Of a stretch of 26,005 bases of DNA, positions 7,896 through 14,661 are shown in pieces; position 1 is the first letter of the stretch, and each line of letters starts with the position of its first letter. The stretch spans positions 1 to 26,005 of the forward strand of contig JAGOUG010000006.1 of assembly GCA_018061375.1 (NCBI GenBank), given 5' to 3'. The notes under the pieces were generated by a model. The model did no database searches. It was not told the origin of the DNA and saw only the letters and a program-made list of their open reading frames with translations. A program made the position numbers and the translations under genes. Source of the stretch: Candidatus Saccharimonadota bacterium. GTDB taxonomy: Bacteria > Patescibacteriota > Saccharimonadia > Saccharimonadales > UBA7683.

Positions 7896-7920
7896 AAAGA
7901 CGCCCCTTTCGGAGCGCCTT
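7896..7920 (-). terminator. Intrinsic terminator of hsp20
   Basis: Read on the minus strand, AAGGCGCTCC, a GAAA tetraloop and GGGGCGTCTT form a 10-bp stem including G-U pairs, followed by a short U-run. It lies 38 nt after the hsp20 stop codon. Confidence 0.65.
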
Positions 7921-7957
7921 ATACCAACTACCAACGTCTATCTTCCAACTTCCAAAA

Positions 7958-8449
7958 CTAGCTGATAGTAATTTTTTTGACTACTTCTTGCTTAAGTTTT
8001 GTGAAGCCGATTGTGAGTACGCCGTCTTTTAGAACCGCTTCTACTTCATCTTCCTTTACAGGAACAGGTAGTGCGAGTGTTCTGCTGAATTCACCCCAAT
8101 AACATTCTTGAATGTGGTAATCTTCAGTTTCGACATCGTCACCACTAGAGAGTGTGCCCTTAATTGTAAGTGTGTTATCAGCAATGCTGACATCTAGATC
8201 ATCTCTATTAACGCCCGCAGTACGTGCTTTTACGTATAGTTTTTCTTTTGTTTCATATACATCTACAGCTAGCATGCCGGGCATGTCCTGCATTTGTTCG
8301 TCGTCCCAGTCTTCATCGTTTGCTGGTGCGCTTTGAATAGTCGTAGCTGGTTCATCAGCAACACCCATTGGTGTAGCATCATCGAGGAACGCAGCAGTCA
8401 ATTCATCTTCCATTAATAAATCGTTGTCGTTTTTTTGGCGTCGTGCCAT
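7958..8449 (-). CDS. Hsp20/alpha-crystallin family small heat-shock protein
   Basis: 163-aa cytoplasmic ATP-independent holdase chaperone that binds unfolding proteins. The first ~55 residues are acidic and variable (DEDWDDEQMQD). The alpha-crystallin domain follows at about 58-163: DVYETKEKLYVKA, DVSIADNTLTIKG, WGEFSRTLALP, and the family hallmark AVLKDGVLTIGF near residues 138-149. It ends in a short KKITIS tail rather than a clear I-x-I/V extension. GGAGG lies just before the ATG, TTGCAC-N18-TATAAT lies upstream, and a terminator follows. No CIRCE-type operator is visible. It is divergent from the comF-like gene. Confidence 0.92.
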   Translation of the reverse strand: MARRQKNDNDLLMEDELTAAFLDDATPMGVADEPATTIQSAPANDEDWDDEQMQDMPGMLAVDVYETKEKLYVKARTAGVNRDDLDVSIADNTLTIKGTLSSGDDVETEDYHIQECYWGEFSRTLALPVPVKEDEVEAVLKDGVLTIGFTKLKQEVVKKITIS

Positions 8450-8491
8450 CCTAGTTCCTCCACTTTCTCGCAGTTATAATAACTAGTGTGC

Positions 8492-8521
8492 ATTATAGCG
8501 AATAGGCCGACAGATGTGCAA
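8492..8521 (-). promoter_or_regulatory. hsp20 promoter
   Basis: On the minus strand TTGCAC (8521-8516), an 18-nt spacer and a consensus TATAAT (8497-8492) precede the hsp20 start by 42 nt. These are housekeeping sigma-type boxes, so no alternative heat-shock sigma factor is needed to explain expression. Confidence 0.6.
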
Positions 8522-8547
8522 TAATTCGGGTACTAACTGTTGTAAAT

Positions 8548-9231
8548 ATGATTATGAACCCCATAGAATCACTCATAAGCTTTTTGACCTACCAATCATG
8601 CTCCATCTGTCATGCCGCGGAAGGGCCTCTCTGCGAACCGTGTTTTATGCTTATATCTTCAGACCAAGAAAGTCGTTGTTATATATGCAACAAGCTAACT
8701 AAACAGAACCGTGTTTGCAGTAGTTGTAACTCTGGTTTGCGGCGAGTATGGTGGGCCGGTCCGTATCGAGGTGAACTAAAAACGTTAATTAAAGAGTTGA
8801 AATTTCAACGTAAACGAATGCTTGCTCGCCAGTTTGGAGCCTACCTTTCAGATCTCGTCCCTTTTCTCGATGAGGCTACACTCGTAGTATCGGTTCCAAC
8901 TGCCCCGCGCCGAATACGTAGGAGAGGATTCGATCAGGCCGTCGTACTTGCGCGGTCGCTTGCCCGGAACCGCGGACTCCCCTACCTCGAGGTATTCGTT
9001 CGAACAAGTTCAGCCGATCAGATTGGCAAGCGGCGTACCCAGCGTATTAAACAGATGGAACATAGTTTTGCACTCGCCACCCCCGAATCAGAAGTAATGG
9101 GCAAAACAATTTTACTCGTTGATGATGTTCTCACTACCGGAGCAACACTCGAGGCCGCAGCTCGATTGCTCAGGAAGCACGGCGCTGCACATGTAGACGC
9201 CGTAGTAGTAGCGCGACATTTGCCGAAGTAA
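8548..9231 (+). CDS. comF: ComF-family phosphoribosyltransferase-like protein
   Basis: 227-aa ComF/GntX family protein, linked in many bacteria to DNA uptake competence. N-terminal zinc-finger cysteines form CxxC pairs (C18/C21, C29/C32, C44/C47, C57/C60). The middle has the family GPYRGELKTLIKELKFQ segment, and PTAPRRIRRRGFDQ precedes the C-terminal type I PRTase fold with the PRPP loop ILLVDDVLTTGAT (about residues 187-199). An ATG at 8554 is an alternative start two codons in; neither has a good Shine-Dalgarno. Its presence in a genome with a pilin/T4SS locus suits a role in DNA uptake, but the reaction catalysed by ComF proteins is unsettled. Confidence 0.9.
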   Translation: MIMNPIESLISFLTYQSCSICHAAEGPLCEPCFMLISSDQESRCYICNKLTKQNRVCSSCNSGLRRVWWAGPYRGELKTLIKELKFQRKRMLARQFGAYLSDLVPFLDEATLVVSVPTAPRRIRRRGFDQAVVLARSLARNRGLPYLEVFVRTSSADQIGKRRTQRIKQMEHSFALATPESEVMGKTILLVDDVLTTGATLEAAARLLRKHGAAHVDAVVVARHLPK

Positions 9232-9292
9232 CGGTACACTTCTTTACCGACATCTGTTAGAATAGTCTTTGCTTGTAATAAAGCACAGACAC

Positions 9293-9382
<90 letters not shown>

Positions 9383-9397
9383 AGTTGGTCAAGTTAG

Positions 9398-9432
9398 AAC
9401 CCCGGTTGCCATCAGGTGACCGGGGTTTGTTG
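9398..9432 (+). terminator. Terminator after tRNA-Ser
   Basis: AACCCCGGT (9398-9406) and ACCGGGGTT (9419-9427) form a perfect 9-bp GC-rich stem with a 12-nt loop, followed by TTGTTGT. It lies 15 nt past the CCA end. Confidence 0.75.
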
Positions 9433-9534
9433 TGCCACCCGCTGTACCGATCGCGTGGTTGGGCAACTCTAACCCCACCCAGGCCGGAGAGTATTTTTCG
9501 GCCAAAATTGGCAGGGAAAGTTCGCTTCCTTTGT

Positions 9535-9549
9535 TACAATGAATTTATG
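9535..9549 (+). promoter_or_regulatory. -10 box six nt before an ATG (leaderless arrangement)
   Basis: TACAAT (9535-9540) is followed by six bases and then the ATG at 9547, so the predicted start point falls on or next to the start codon. No Shine-Dalgarno precedes the ATG and no well-spaced -35 box is visible. Confidence 0.4.
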
Positions 9550-10101
9550 TTAGATACATACCATCAGAAGTATGCGAATCAACCTGACGAGGAGCTTCAA
9601 CGGCGTCTTGACGAGAAAGAGGACGAGCTTCGTAGAGTTCAGGCCAAGCTCGAGCTGCGTTTCAAATCTGAGGTCCTCGATATTGCTGTGATGGGATGTG
9701 GAGACGTAAGGTTCGTCGAGGGTCATAAATCAATATTTACAAGAGTCTTCAACAAGCCGGTGTGTATTAACACGTTTGATATAACAACAGAGCATCTGGA
9801 TGGTGCCGTGGGGGTGTATCAGCACGACTGTACGCTTCCGTTGCTATTCGGGCCCTACGACATCACATTCGCCCACGTACTCCTGAGATTTATCCCAAAA
9901 GACAAACAGTGGGCTCTAATAGAGAGCTCGCTCTCAAAATTGAAGCCAAGCGGAGTTGCCATTCATGTACTGGACCCCGAGGACTACCAGGACACCCTCA
10001 ACGTGGATTTTCCTGACTTACTCAAGAAGGCCAAGGCTGCAAATGTTCACTACACCCTAGTCGATCTATCTATCGGGCAAGCTCTGGTGCTAACCGTCTG
10101 A
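9547..10101 (+). CDS. Putative class I SAM-dependent methyltransferase-like protein
   Basis: 184-aa soluble protein. Residues 1-40 are a charged helix, probably coiled coil (PDEELQRRLDEKEDELRRVQAKLE). Residues ~44-180 look like a short Rossmann methyltransferase: DIAVMGCGD resembles motif I (the SAM-binding glycine loop), INTFDIT the acidic motif II strand, YDITFAHVLLRFI motif IV, and LKPSGVAIHVLD the motif V/VI strand. It is shorter than usual class I enzymes and the substrate is not predictable. The ATG at 9547 is preferred because the open frame upstream runs through tRNA-Ser. Expression is probably leaderless. Confidence 0.6.
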   Translation: MLDTYHQKYANQPDEELQRRLDEKEDELRRVQAKLELRFKSEVLDIAVMGCGDVRFVEGHKSIFTRVFNKPVCINTFDITTEHLDGAVGVYQHDCTLPLLFGPYDITFAHVLLRFIPKDKQWALIESSLSKLKPSGVAIHVLDPEDYQDTLNVDFPDLLKKAKAANVHYTLVDLSIGQALVLTV

Positions 10102-10339
10102 GTCACCACCAAGGGGGTCAATCCGATGTCTTGTATATTGGATTTAGCTTTCAAGCAGTAGGTGCGGGCTTCGAGTTACAGGTTCGGGTGTGGCGCTACG
10201 GAGCAATTAGCTTTCACGCCTAGAAGAATAGTACTCAAGCAGTTGCACATTTGAGAGCTGCGAATTCAGAGTATTGACAAGACACTATATAATGTGCTAA
10301 TATATATACATAAACTATAAAACAAAAAGGTAACAGAAA
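10102..10339. other. Intergenic region, little beyond a promoter
   Basis: No coding frame or strong hairpin is visible in the first 170 nt. The last 70 nt are AT-rich and hold the promoter of the Fic-like gene. Confidence 0.5.
10274..10303 (+). promoter_or_regulatory. Promoter of the Fic-like/HD gene pair
   Basis: A perfect -35 box TTGACA (10274-10279) is followed by TAATAT at 10298-10303 (18-nt spacer). A consensus TATAAT at 10288-10293 is too close to share that -35 but could be an independent -10. AAAAGGTAACAG lies before the ATG at 10340. Confidence 0.6.
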
Positions 10340-11167
10340 ATGTCGATGACAGAAGCAGTACCAGTTACGTCAACCGAGAATCAAGAGGCTGAGGTCGTTC
10401 CCTTAGAGCTTGTGCATGAACTGGGTAAGGCTGGGACCGAGCTTGCAGTTGCTGACGGTGATGTTTCATCAGCTATTTCTCATCAAGAAATGCTAGATTC
10501 AAGCGAATTAGACGCAGGCGAACAGGCATATGTCGATCAGGCTCTTGCTAATCTCCGAGCAACCAGTAGAACGGCAGGAGGTGTGGTGGATACGAGTGCA
10601 AGTGCCACAAAGCAGGAATCTATGGTCGGTGGGATGTCGAGCGAGCAGGTTGCAGATACTGCGGTAGAAAACTTTACCGAGGCAATAGGTGTGTTGTTTG
10701 AACACCGAGGTGAAATGTTTGAATCACCCGAGGATCTTCGTGGATTTGTTGAGGCAGTTGCGGCTCAAATCAATGGAGGTATTGTTAAAGAGGGTATGTT
10801 AATACGTTCTGGCGCCGACTCGCTGAAATACGCATACACAAAAGTTGCGGAGCTTGACTCTGCTATGGAAGAATTCTACTCAACATTTCTCGATCGATTA
10901 AACGATCCCAATACTGACCCTGTTGAGTTAGCTGGCTGGGTAGAATATCGAATAGATCTTACCGACCACTTTTTTGCAGATGGATGCGGCAAATCAGCCA
11001 AGGCCTTGAGTGCCTGGGTATTAATGCGTGCTGGGCACGACTTACCGACTTACAGAGGGCGTGATGAGCTCTATGCGAATGCGCCGAGCACTATTCGAAC
11101 AGAAGGGTCAGAGGTTGTCGACAAAGAGATGAACGCTTGGCTTGATTACTATAAAACGCTATTCTAG
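10340..11167 (+). CDS. Fic-like domain protein with divergent active-site motif
   Basis: 275-aa protein. Residues 1-100 are acidic, low-complexity and probably disordered. The C-terminal half resembles a Fic domain: DHFFADGCGKSAK (H210 to K221) lines up with the Fic motif HPFxxGNGRxxR, keeping the His, Phe, acidic residue and the two glycines around the anion loop, but with P to F, N to C and both arginines to lysine. The segment after it (ALSAWVLMRAGHDLP) matches the helix that follows the motif in Fic proteins, and the upstream GMLIRSGADSLKYAY may be the flap. Fic enzymes transfer AMP or related groups to proteins; with these changes the reaction is uncertain. It is cotranscribed with the HD-domain gene 4 nt downstream. 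Confidence 0.55.
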   Translation: MSMTEAVPVTSTENQEAEVVPLELVHELGKAGTELAVADGDVSSAISHQEMLDSSELDAGEQAYVDQALANLRATSRTAGGVVDTSASATKQESMVGGMSSEQVADTAVENFTEAIGVLFEHRGEMFESPEDLRGFVEAVAAQINGGIVKEGMLIRSGADSLKYAYTKVAELDSAMEEFYSTFLDRLNDPNTDPVELAGWVEYRIDLTDHFFADGCGKSAKALSAWVLMRAGHDLPTYRGRDELYANAPSTIRTEGSEVVDKEMNAWLDYYKTLF

Positions 11168-11171
11168 ATAA

Positions 11172-11759
11172 GTGATTGATACAACTTTTATACAAATGCT
11201 CAAAGTGGTACAGATGTATCACGGTGACCAATATCGTGATGCCACGGAGAAGATACCCTACTGGCATCATTGCTATGGGGTCGCAACACTCTTGTTGGAG
11301 TATATAAACCAAGCTGGCGAGGTCCCGGCTGACATTTGCGAGACCATGATTCTTGCAGCTCTTGGGCACGACCTTTACGAAGACACCGATATACCTCGGG
11401 CAGAAATACTCAACAAATTTGGACCAGTAGTTGATGAGTACATTTTTGCATTGACCAACGAACAGAGTGATGCCGACAGGGCTCAGTATATAGAGAAACT
11501 CGCAAATGATTGCGACGAGGTAATTCTTATTAAAATGGCAGACATGCTCGACAATCTAACAAGTGTGTACGGTTCTATAGTAACCCTGGGAAAACCTTGG
11601 TTAAAAGACTACTTTCTGCCCATTATGGAGGACACAATTGTCGTAGTTAATAATCATCAGTTTGATAAATATCACCAAACAAGCGTAACATTAAAAACAG
11701 CAGTGAATACAAGCTTATCGTTACTACGGAAGGCGCAGGATGACCTCCTGGAGCGTTAG
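11172..11759 (+). CDS. HD-domain hydrolase, RelA/SpoT (MESH1)-like
   Basis: 195-aa stand-alone HD phosphohydrolase resembling the hydrolase half of RelA/SpoT and MESH1, which remove pyrophosphate from (p)ppGpp or phosphate from NADPH. Visible motifs in order: HGDQYRD (residues 17-23), PYWHH (29-33), LGHDLYEDT (family HDxxEDT), FGPVVDEYIFALT, and IKMADMLDNL (family K-A-D-x-x-x-N). No synthetase domain follows, so it would be a small alarmone hydrolase. The start is GTG at 11172, 4 nt after the Fic-like stop and without a ribosome site, implying translational coupling. Its stop interlocks with the stop of the convergent minus-strand gene (TTAG, 11756-11759). Confidence 0.82.
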   Translation: MIDTTFIQMLKVVQMYHGDQYRDATEKIPYWHHCYGVATLLLEYINQAGEVPADICETMILAALGHDLYEDTDIPRAEILNKFGPVVDEYIFALTNEQSDADRAQYIEKLANDCDEVILIKMADMLDNLTSVYGSIVTLGKPWLKDYFLPIMEDTIVVVNNHQFDKYHQTSVTLKTAVNTSLSLLRKAQDDLLER

Positions 11760-12094
11760 TTAGATTCGTTGTGATCGAGCCAAGTCAGTTGCTCACCAAA
11801 TTCAGCAAGAGTTGTTGCACTCGGAAAGCCCAGATAGTATTTACCGCGGAGTTGGGCCAGATCACTCCCAGTTGCTTCTTCGCCAACTGCATATACAGTA
11901 CGCAGTCTATCAACATCAAAAGGTTCTTTGTCAGGATTTTCTGAAATAGCTTGAGCGATAAGTTGTTCTCGTTTGGTGTCCTCTGCTTCTTGGGCCTGTC
12001 GTACCTCTCTTAATATTCTTGCACTTGCCGACTCTCCCACGCTAGTTCGTCGTGTTTGATCATTGGACCGTTCGTCTGTATTCATGTGTTCCAT
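11756..12094 (-). CDS. Small protein following the zeta-toxin gene, candidate antitoxin or partner
   Basis: 112-aa soluble, charged, mostly helical protein that I do not recognise. The N-terminal ~65 residues are polar with a coiled-coil-like stretch (ARILREVRQAQEAED); the C-terminus (RGKYYLGFPSATTLAEF) is more ordered. The ATG at 12094 is chosen because AAGGAG, at the very end of the zeta-like gene, sits at suitable spacing; ATGs at 12118 and 12142 would lie inside that gene. Its tight coupling to a zeta-type toxin makes an antitoxin or specificity partner plausible, though epsilon antitoxins usually precede the toxin and I see no clear epsilon similarity. Confidence 0.55.
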   Translation of the reverse strand: MEHMNTDERSNDQTRRTSVGESASARILREVRQAQEAEDTKREQLIAQAISENPDKEPFDVDRLRTVYAVGEEATGSDLAQLRGKYYLGFPSATTLAEFGEQLTWLDHNESN

Positions 12095-12098
12095 TGTA

Positions 12099-13571
12099 CT
12101 ATGCTCCTTCACTTTCATTAAGTAGACCCGCCCGTTTATCAAGTGCTTGCTTTAGGGTCATTCCCCTATAGGGCGTTAGCGCCGCCCGCGCGCTCTGAGC
12201 GTATTTGCTGGTTGTGTCGTCAGCAAAAACTTTTTCGATATAATTCTCGATGTATTCATCTGTGATTTCGGTTTGAGCTAAGTTTTCTACCGTTTCAGAT
12301 AACCCAGAAGTATCCATCGACTGTCTAAATAGTGCTTCTTGATCGGGGTGAATCTCTAGGCCGTCAGCAGTCTTTTTTGCAACCTCAACTGATTGGCCAG
12401 TTTCATCAGCGACCATTAGTACGTACTCTGTTATCTTTGGATCTTGCTCTACTAGCGTAATGATGTCATTTCGGCTGTTTCTAATATCAACATAGCCTTC
12501 AGCGATTGCACCAAAAGGAACATTAGGTGCTTCACCTCCGATTGGGCGCTCCAAAACACGTACCAAGCTAATTTCTAGCGGGATATCTACATCAAGAATC
12601 TTTACTTCCTTCCCTGACGCCTCAGCTAGCTTGCTGAGTTCAGTTAGGTTTTTGGTTTTTGACATTCTCTTATCGATTACAAGTGATGATTCGTCAGCAG
12701 CGATTTTCTCCATTATCTTTTTTGCAATCATCGAACCTTCTTCATGAGCTTGGTGATGACTAATCACTTCGGTACCACGTTCCGCCTCGATACTTTTTAG
12801 AATTGTCTTGTATGTATCAGGGTTAATACTTCCCGTAGGTTCACCACTTGAGTCTAATGCTTTAGCGAACGAAGGATTCTTCTTAACTGCCGTTGTCTTT
12901 CCTGCAGCAGTGTTTCCACGAAGTGCGTAAACGGTTGGCTCATTATCATGAAGCCGTCCTGACAACTCCCGAGCACGAGCATATTCATCATTGATGATTT
13001 GTTCTTGTATCGCTCGTCGCTCGGGGATCCAGTGTTCGGGGTCGGCAAGGTATGAGTCAAGATCATCTGAAGGTCCAACTTCGTCGTAGGTATAAGCTTG
13101 ATCTGTTACGATCTTACCCTCGGATCGTTTCATTATTTCATGTCGAAGCGCGTAGCTATGGCCCTGCATAGTCTCTTTGTCGACACCCTTGATAGACCTA
13201 AGAACATCTTTTGCGTTCTCTGGCGTTATTGCAAGCTCCTCGAGTCTGCCTTCAGGAGATACGATGATTACGTTCTCACGACTACTAGATAACAAGCACA
13301 GGTCTTGACCCGCAAATACGCCGGCGTATTCATGGTTCACCTGGTCAAGAAAGTCTCCAACCTGATCAGGCTGTAAAAGCTCAAGAAAAGGGCTCAGTGT
13401 TTGAGCGGCCTCGGCCTTAAGCTGTTCTCGTTCTGCAAGGTCGGTAGAGCCCTCAAGTTTACGGGTAGTTTCAACGAACTCAACAGGGACCGTTGGTTTG
13501 ACGTCGGCAAACTCGGCCGATGTTGTGTCTGGTGGTTCGGCATAATCTTGTAGTGGTAGTGTTTCTGACAT
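12099..13571 (-). CDS. Zeta-toxin family kinase with long N-terminal extension
   Basis: 490-aa protein. Residues ~210-400 match the zeta-toxin/PezT fold, P-loop kinases that phosphorylate UDP-GlcNAc: Walker A GNTAAGKTT (219-227), INPDTYK with the catalytic-type Asp252, SHHQAHEEGSMIAKK (271-285, the conserved E-S-like helix), LVIDKR (297-302), and LERPIGG with VPFGAIAEGYV, equivalent to the substrate-binding Arg region. The first ~205 residues are an extension absent from classical zeta toxins (~270-290 aa), and ~90 residues follow the kinase. The kinase may act on another substrate or be autoregulated. TTGACA-N17-TACATT lies upstream; the small gene starts 5 nt downstream. Confidence 0.82.
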   Translation of the reverse strand: MSETLPLQDYAEPPDTTSAEFADVKPTVPVEFVETTRKLEGSTDLAEREQLKAEAAQTLSPFLELLQPDQVGDFLDQVNHEYAGVFAGQDLCLLSSSRENVIIVSPEGRLEELAITPENAKDVLRSIKGVDKETMQGHSYALRHEIMKRSEGKIVTDQAYTYDEVGPSDDLDSYLADPEHWIPERRAIQEQIINDEYARARELSGRLHDNEPTVYALRGNTAAGKTTAVKKNPSFAKALDSSGEPTGSINPDTYKTILKSIEAERGTEVISHHQAHEEGSMIAKKIMEKIAADESSLVIDKRMSKTKNLTELSKLAEASGKEVKILDVDIPLEISLVRVLERPIGGEAPNVPFGAIAEGYVDIRNSRNDIITLVEQDPKITEYVLMVADETGQSVEVAKKTADGLEIHPDQEALFRQSMDTSGLSETVENLAQTEITDEYIENYIEKVFADDTTSKYAQSARAALTPYRGMTLKQALDKRAGLLNESEGA

Positions 13572-13609
13572 TTTAAATAGATTCTTTTTATTTTAACTTT
13601 TATACTATA

Positions 13610-13638
13610 AATGTAGCATAAATTGTACATATTGTCAA
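13610..13638 (-). promoter_or_regulatory. Promoter of the zeta-toxin-like operon
   Basis: On the minus strand a perfect TTGACA (13638-13633), a 17-nt spacer and TACATT (13615-13610) give a ~32-nt A-rich leader with no clear Shine-Dalgarno before the ATG at 13571. Confidence 0.65.
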
Positions 13639-13663
13639 TAATGCGTATTTAAATCACAGATGA

Positions 13664-13692
13664 TTGTTGATTTGGGGCATCTGCGGTACACT
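13664..13692 (+). promoter_or_regulatory. Promoter with leaderless arrangement
   Basis: TTGTTG (13664-13669), a 17-nt spacer and TACACT (13687-13692) are followed by seven bases and the ATG at 13700. The transcript would start at or within a base or two of the start codon. Confidence 0.55.
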
Positions 13693-13699
13693 TATGCAT

Positions 13700-14266
13700 A
13701 TGAATGAGGGTGATGGCGAGAATCAGTTTACCTATACTCCGACGGGAGTGGCGGCGCCATCTCCTCAGAATCCTACTGAGCAAGATTCTGGACCAGTAAC
13801 TCCACCAACGGAGACGATTCAGTGGCAGGCATCTGAGTTTGTCGATCATGAAAAAAATAATAGTTGGTTTGTAATACTTGCGGTCGGCGCATTCTTTATG
13901 TGTGGACTGGTATACTTAATCACCAGAAGTGTATTTTCTACATTTGTCGTATTGGTTGCGGTACTCGCCTTCGGTGTCACGGCTAAACAAAAGCCTCGTA
14001 CCATGCAGTATTCCCTACTTCCAACAGGTATACAAGTTGGTGATAAGCGATATAGATACAATGATTTTCGTTCATTTAGCTTAACGCGCGAGGGTGCGCT
14101 TTGGAGTATTTCTTTAATACCAATTAAGCGTTTTATGCCACTCCTCACTATCTATTTTGATCCGAACGATGGTGAAAAGATCTTCGACGTACTTGCTTCC
14201 CAGATGCCACACGAAGAACGTAAGCTCGATACTGTAGATCAACTTATGAAGCGAATCCGTTTTTAG
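13700..14266 (+). CDS. Two-helix membrane protein with C-terminal PH-like domain
   Basis: 188-aa conserved-looking membrane protein of unknown function. Residues ~1-50 are polar and Pro/Thr-rich, a hydrophobic pair spans about 57-95 (FVILAVGAFFMCGLVYLI and STFVVLVAVLAFGVT), and the C-terminal ~90 residues form a beta-rich unit (YSLLPTGIQVGDKRYRYNDF, FSLTREGALWSISLIP, MPLLTIYFDP) ending in a helix. This is the pattern of bacterial PH-like domains behind membrane anchors. The ATG at 13700 is preferred over 13694 because it lies 7 nt after the -10 box. Confidence 0.6.
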   Translation: MNEGDGENQFTYTPTGVAAPSPQNPTEQDSGPVTPPTETIQWQASEFVDHEKNNSWFVILAVGAFFMCGLVYLITRSVFSTFVVLVAVLAFGVTAKQKPRTMQYSLLPTGIQVGDKRYRYNDFRSFSLTREGALWSISLIPIKRFMPLLTIYFDPNDGEKIFDVLASQMPHEERKLDTVDQLMKRIRF

Positions 14267-14348
14267 ATCTAGAACCAGGTCTGTATTTGTGCTACACTCT
14301 GATCTGTTCTACATCAATTTATTAATGTGGGAAGCACCTCAAATTTTA

Positions 14349-14372
14349 ATCGTTCCGATTCGTCGGAATGAT
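14349..14372. other. UUCG-capped hairpin before the tRNA-Arg region
   Basis: ATCGTTCCGA and TCGGAATGAT form a 10-bp stem (one G-U pair) closed by a TTCG tetraloop, ending 2 nt before the tRNA-like remnant. There is no T-run, so it is more likely a precursor-RNA structure than a terminator. Confidence 0.45.
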
Positions 14373-14374
14373 AT

Positions 14375-14461
14375 GCACCCGTAGCTCAGCTGCCAAGGCA
14401 ACGCCGTTTATTTATAAGTGGTGACGCTCTGTTCAGCTGTTTAAAAGTGAAGGGTGCACCA
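14375..14461 (+). pseudogene. tRNA-Arg-like remnant with inverted internal segment
   Basis: The first 18 nt equal the 5' end of the intact tRNA-Arg at 14463 (acceptor GCACCCG plus D-arm start), and the end GGGTGCACCA equals its acceptor 3' end and CCA. The middle is unrelated and has no anticodon arm. Positions 14423-14439 are the reverse complement of the tRNA D-arm (15 of 17 identical; the two differences still pair as G-U). One base separates the remnant from the real tRNA. It may be a decayed tandem duplicate or a tRNA-like RNA. Confidence 0.55.
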
Positions 14462-14462
14462 T

Positions 14463-14539
14463 GCACCCGTAGCTCAGCTGGATAGAGCGTCGGCTTGCGG
14501 AGCCGAAGGTCGTAGGTTCAAATCCTGCCGGGTGCACCA
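14463..14539 (+). tRNA. tRNA-Arg (anticodon GCG)
   Basis: 77-nt tRNA with encoded CCA. Acceptor GCACCCG pairs with CGGGTGC, the discriminator is A, the anticodon arm is TCGGC-TTGCGGA-GCCGA and the T-arm GTAGG-TTCAAAT-CCTGC. Anticodon GCG reads CGC and, by wobble, CGU. Most bacteria use ACG edited to ICG for this box, so an unedited GCG form is noteworthy. Confidence 0.93.
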
Positions 14540-14554
14540 CGCATACTAATAACT

Positions 14555-14586
14555 GACTCCTGTAAACACAGGGGTCTTTTAATTTT
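14555..14586 (+). terminator. Terminator after tRNA-Arg
   Basis: GACTCCTGT (14555-14563), an AAAC loop and ACAGGGGTC (14568-14576) form a 9-bp stem with one G-U pair, followed by TTTTAATTTT. It is a clear intrinsic terminator. Confidence 0.8.
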
Positions 14587-14661
14587 ACGAAGGCCATACT
14601 CGACAAGGCTGGGCGTTTGTTTTACTCTGGTGATGATACATAACCACAAGGATTAACTCGT

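Larger units (their letters stand above)
7564..7957. other. Gene-free stretch with repeats and a large stem-loop
   Basis: No credible coding frame. In order it holds a degenerate TGGAAGG/GGTAG-type tract (7572-7600), REP-like palindrome copy 2 (7613-7633), a long imperfect stem-loop (7695-7759), REP-like element type 2 (7838-7864), the hsp20 terminator (7896-7920), and a tract of ACCAAC/TTCCAA motifs (7921-7957). That last tract resembles, in opposite orientation, the one at 7572-7600 and, in the same orientation, the one at 58-80. Confidence 0.55.

Noticed and set aside
14375..14461. Intron-containing functional tRNA-Arg
   Set aside because: The insert is far too short for a group I intron and the region lacks any anticodon or T-arm sequence, so splicing could not restore a tRNA.
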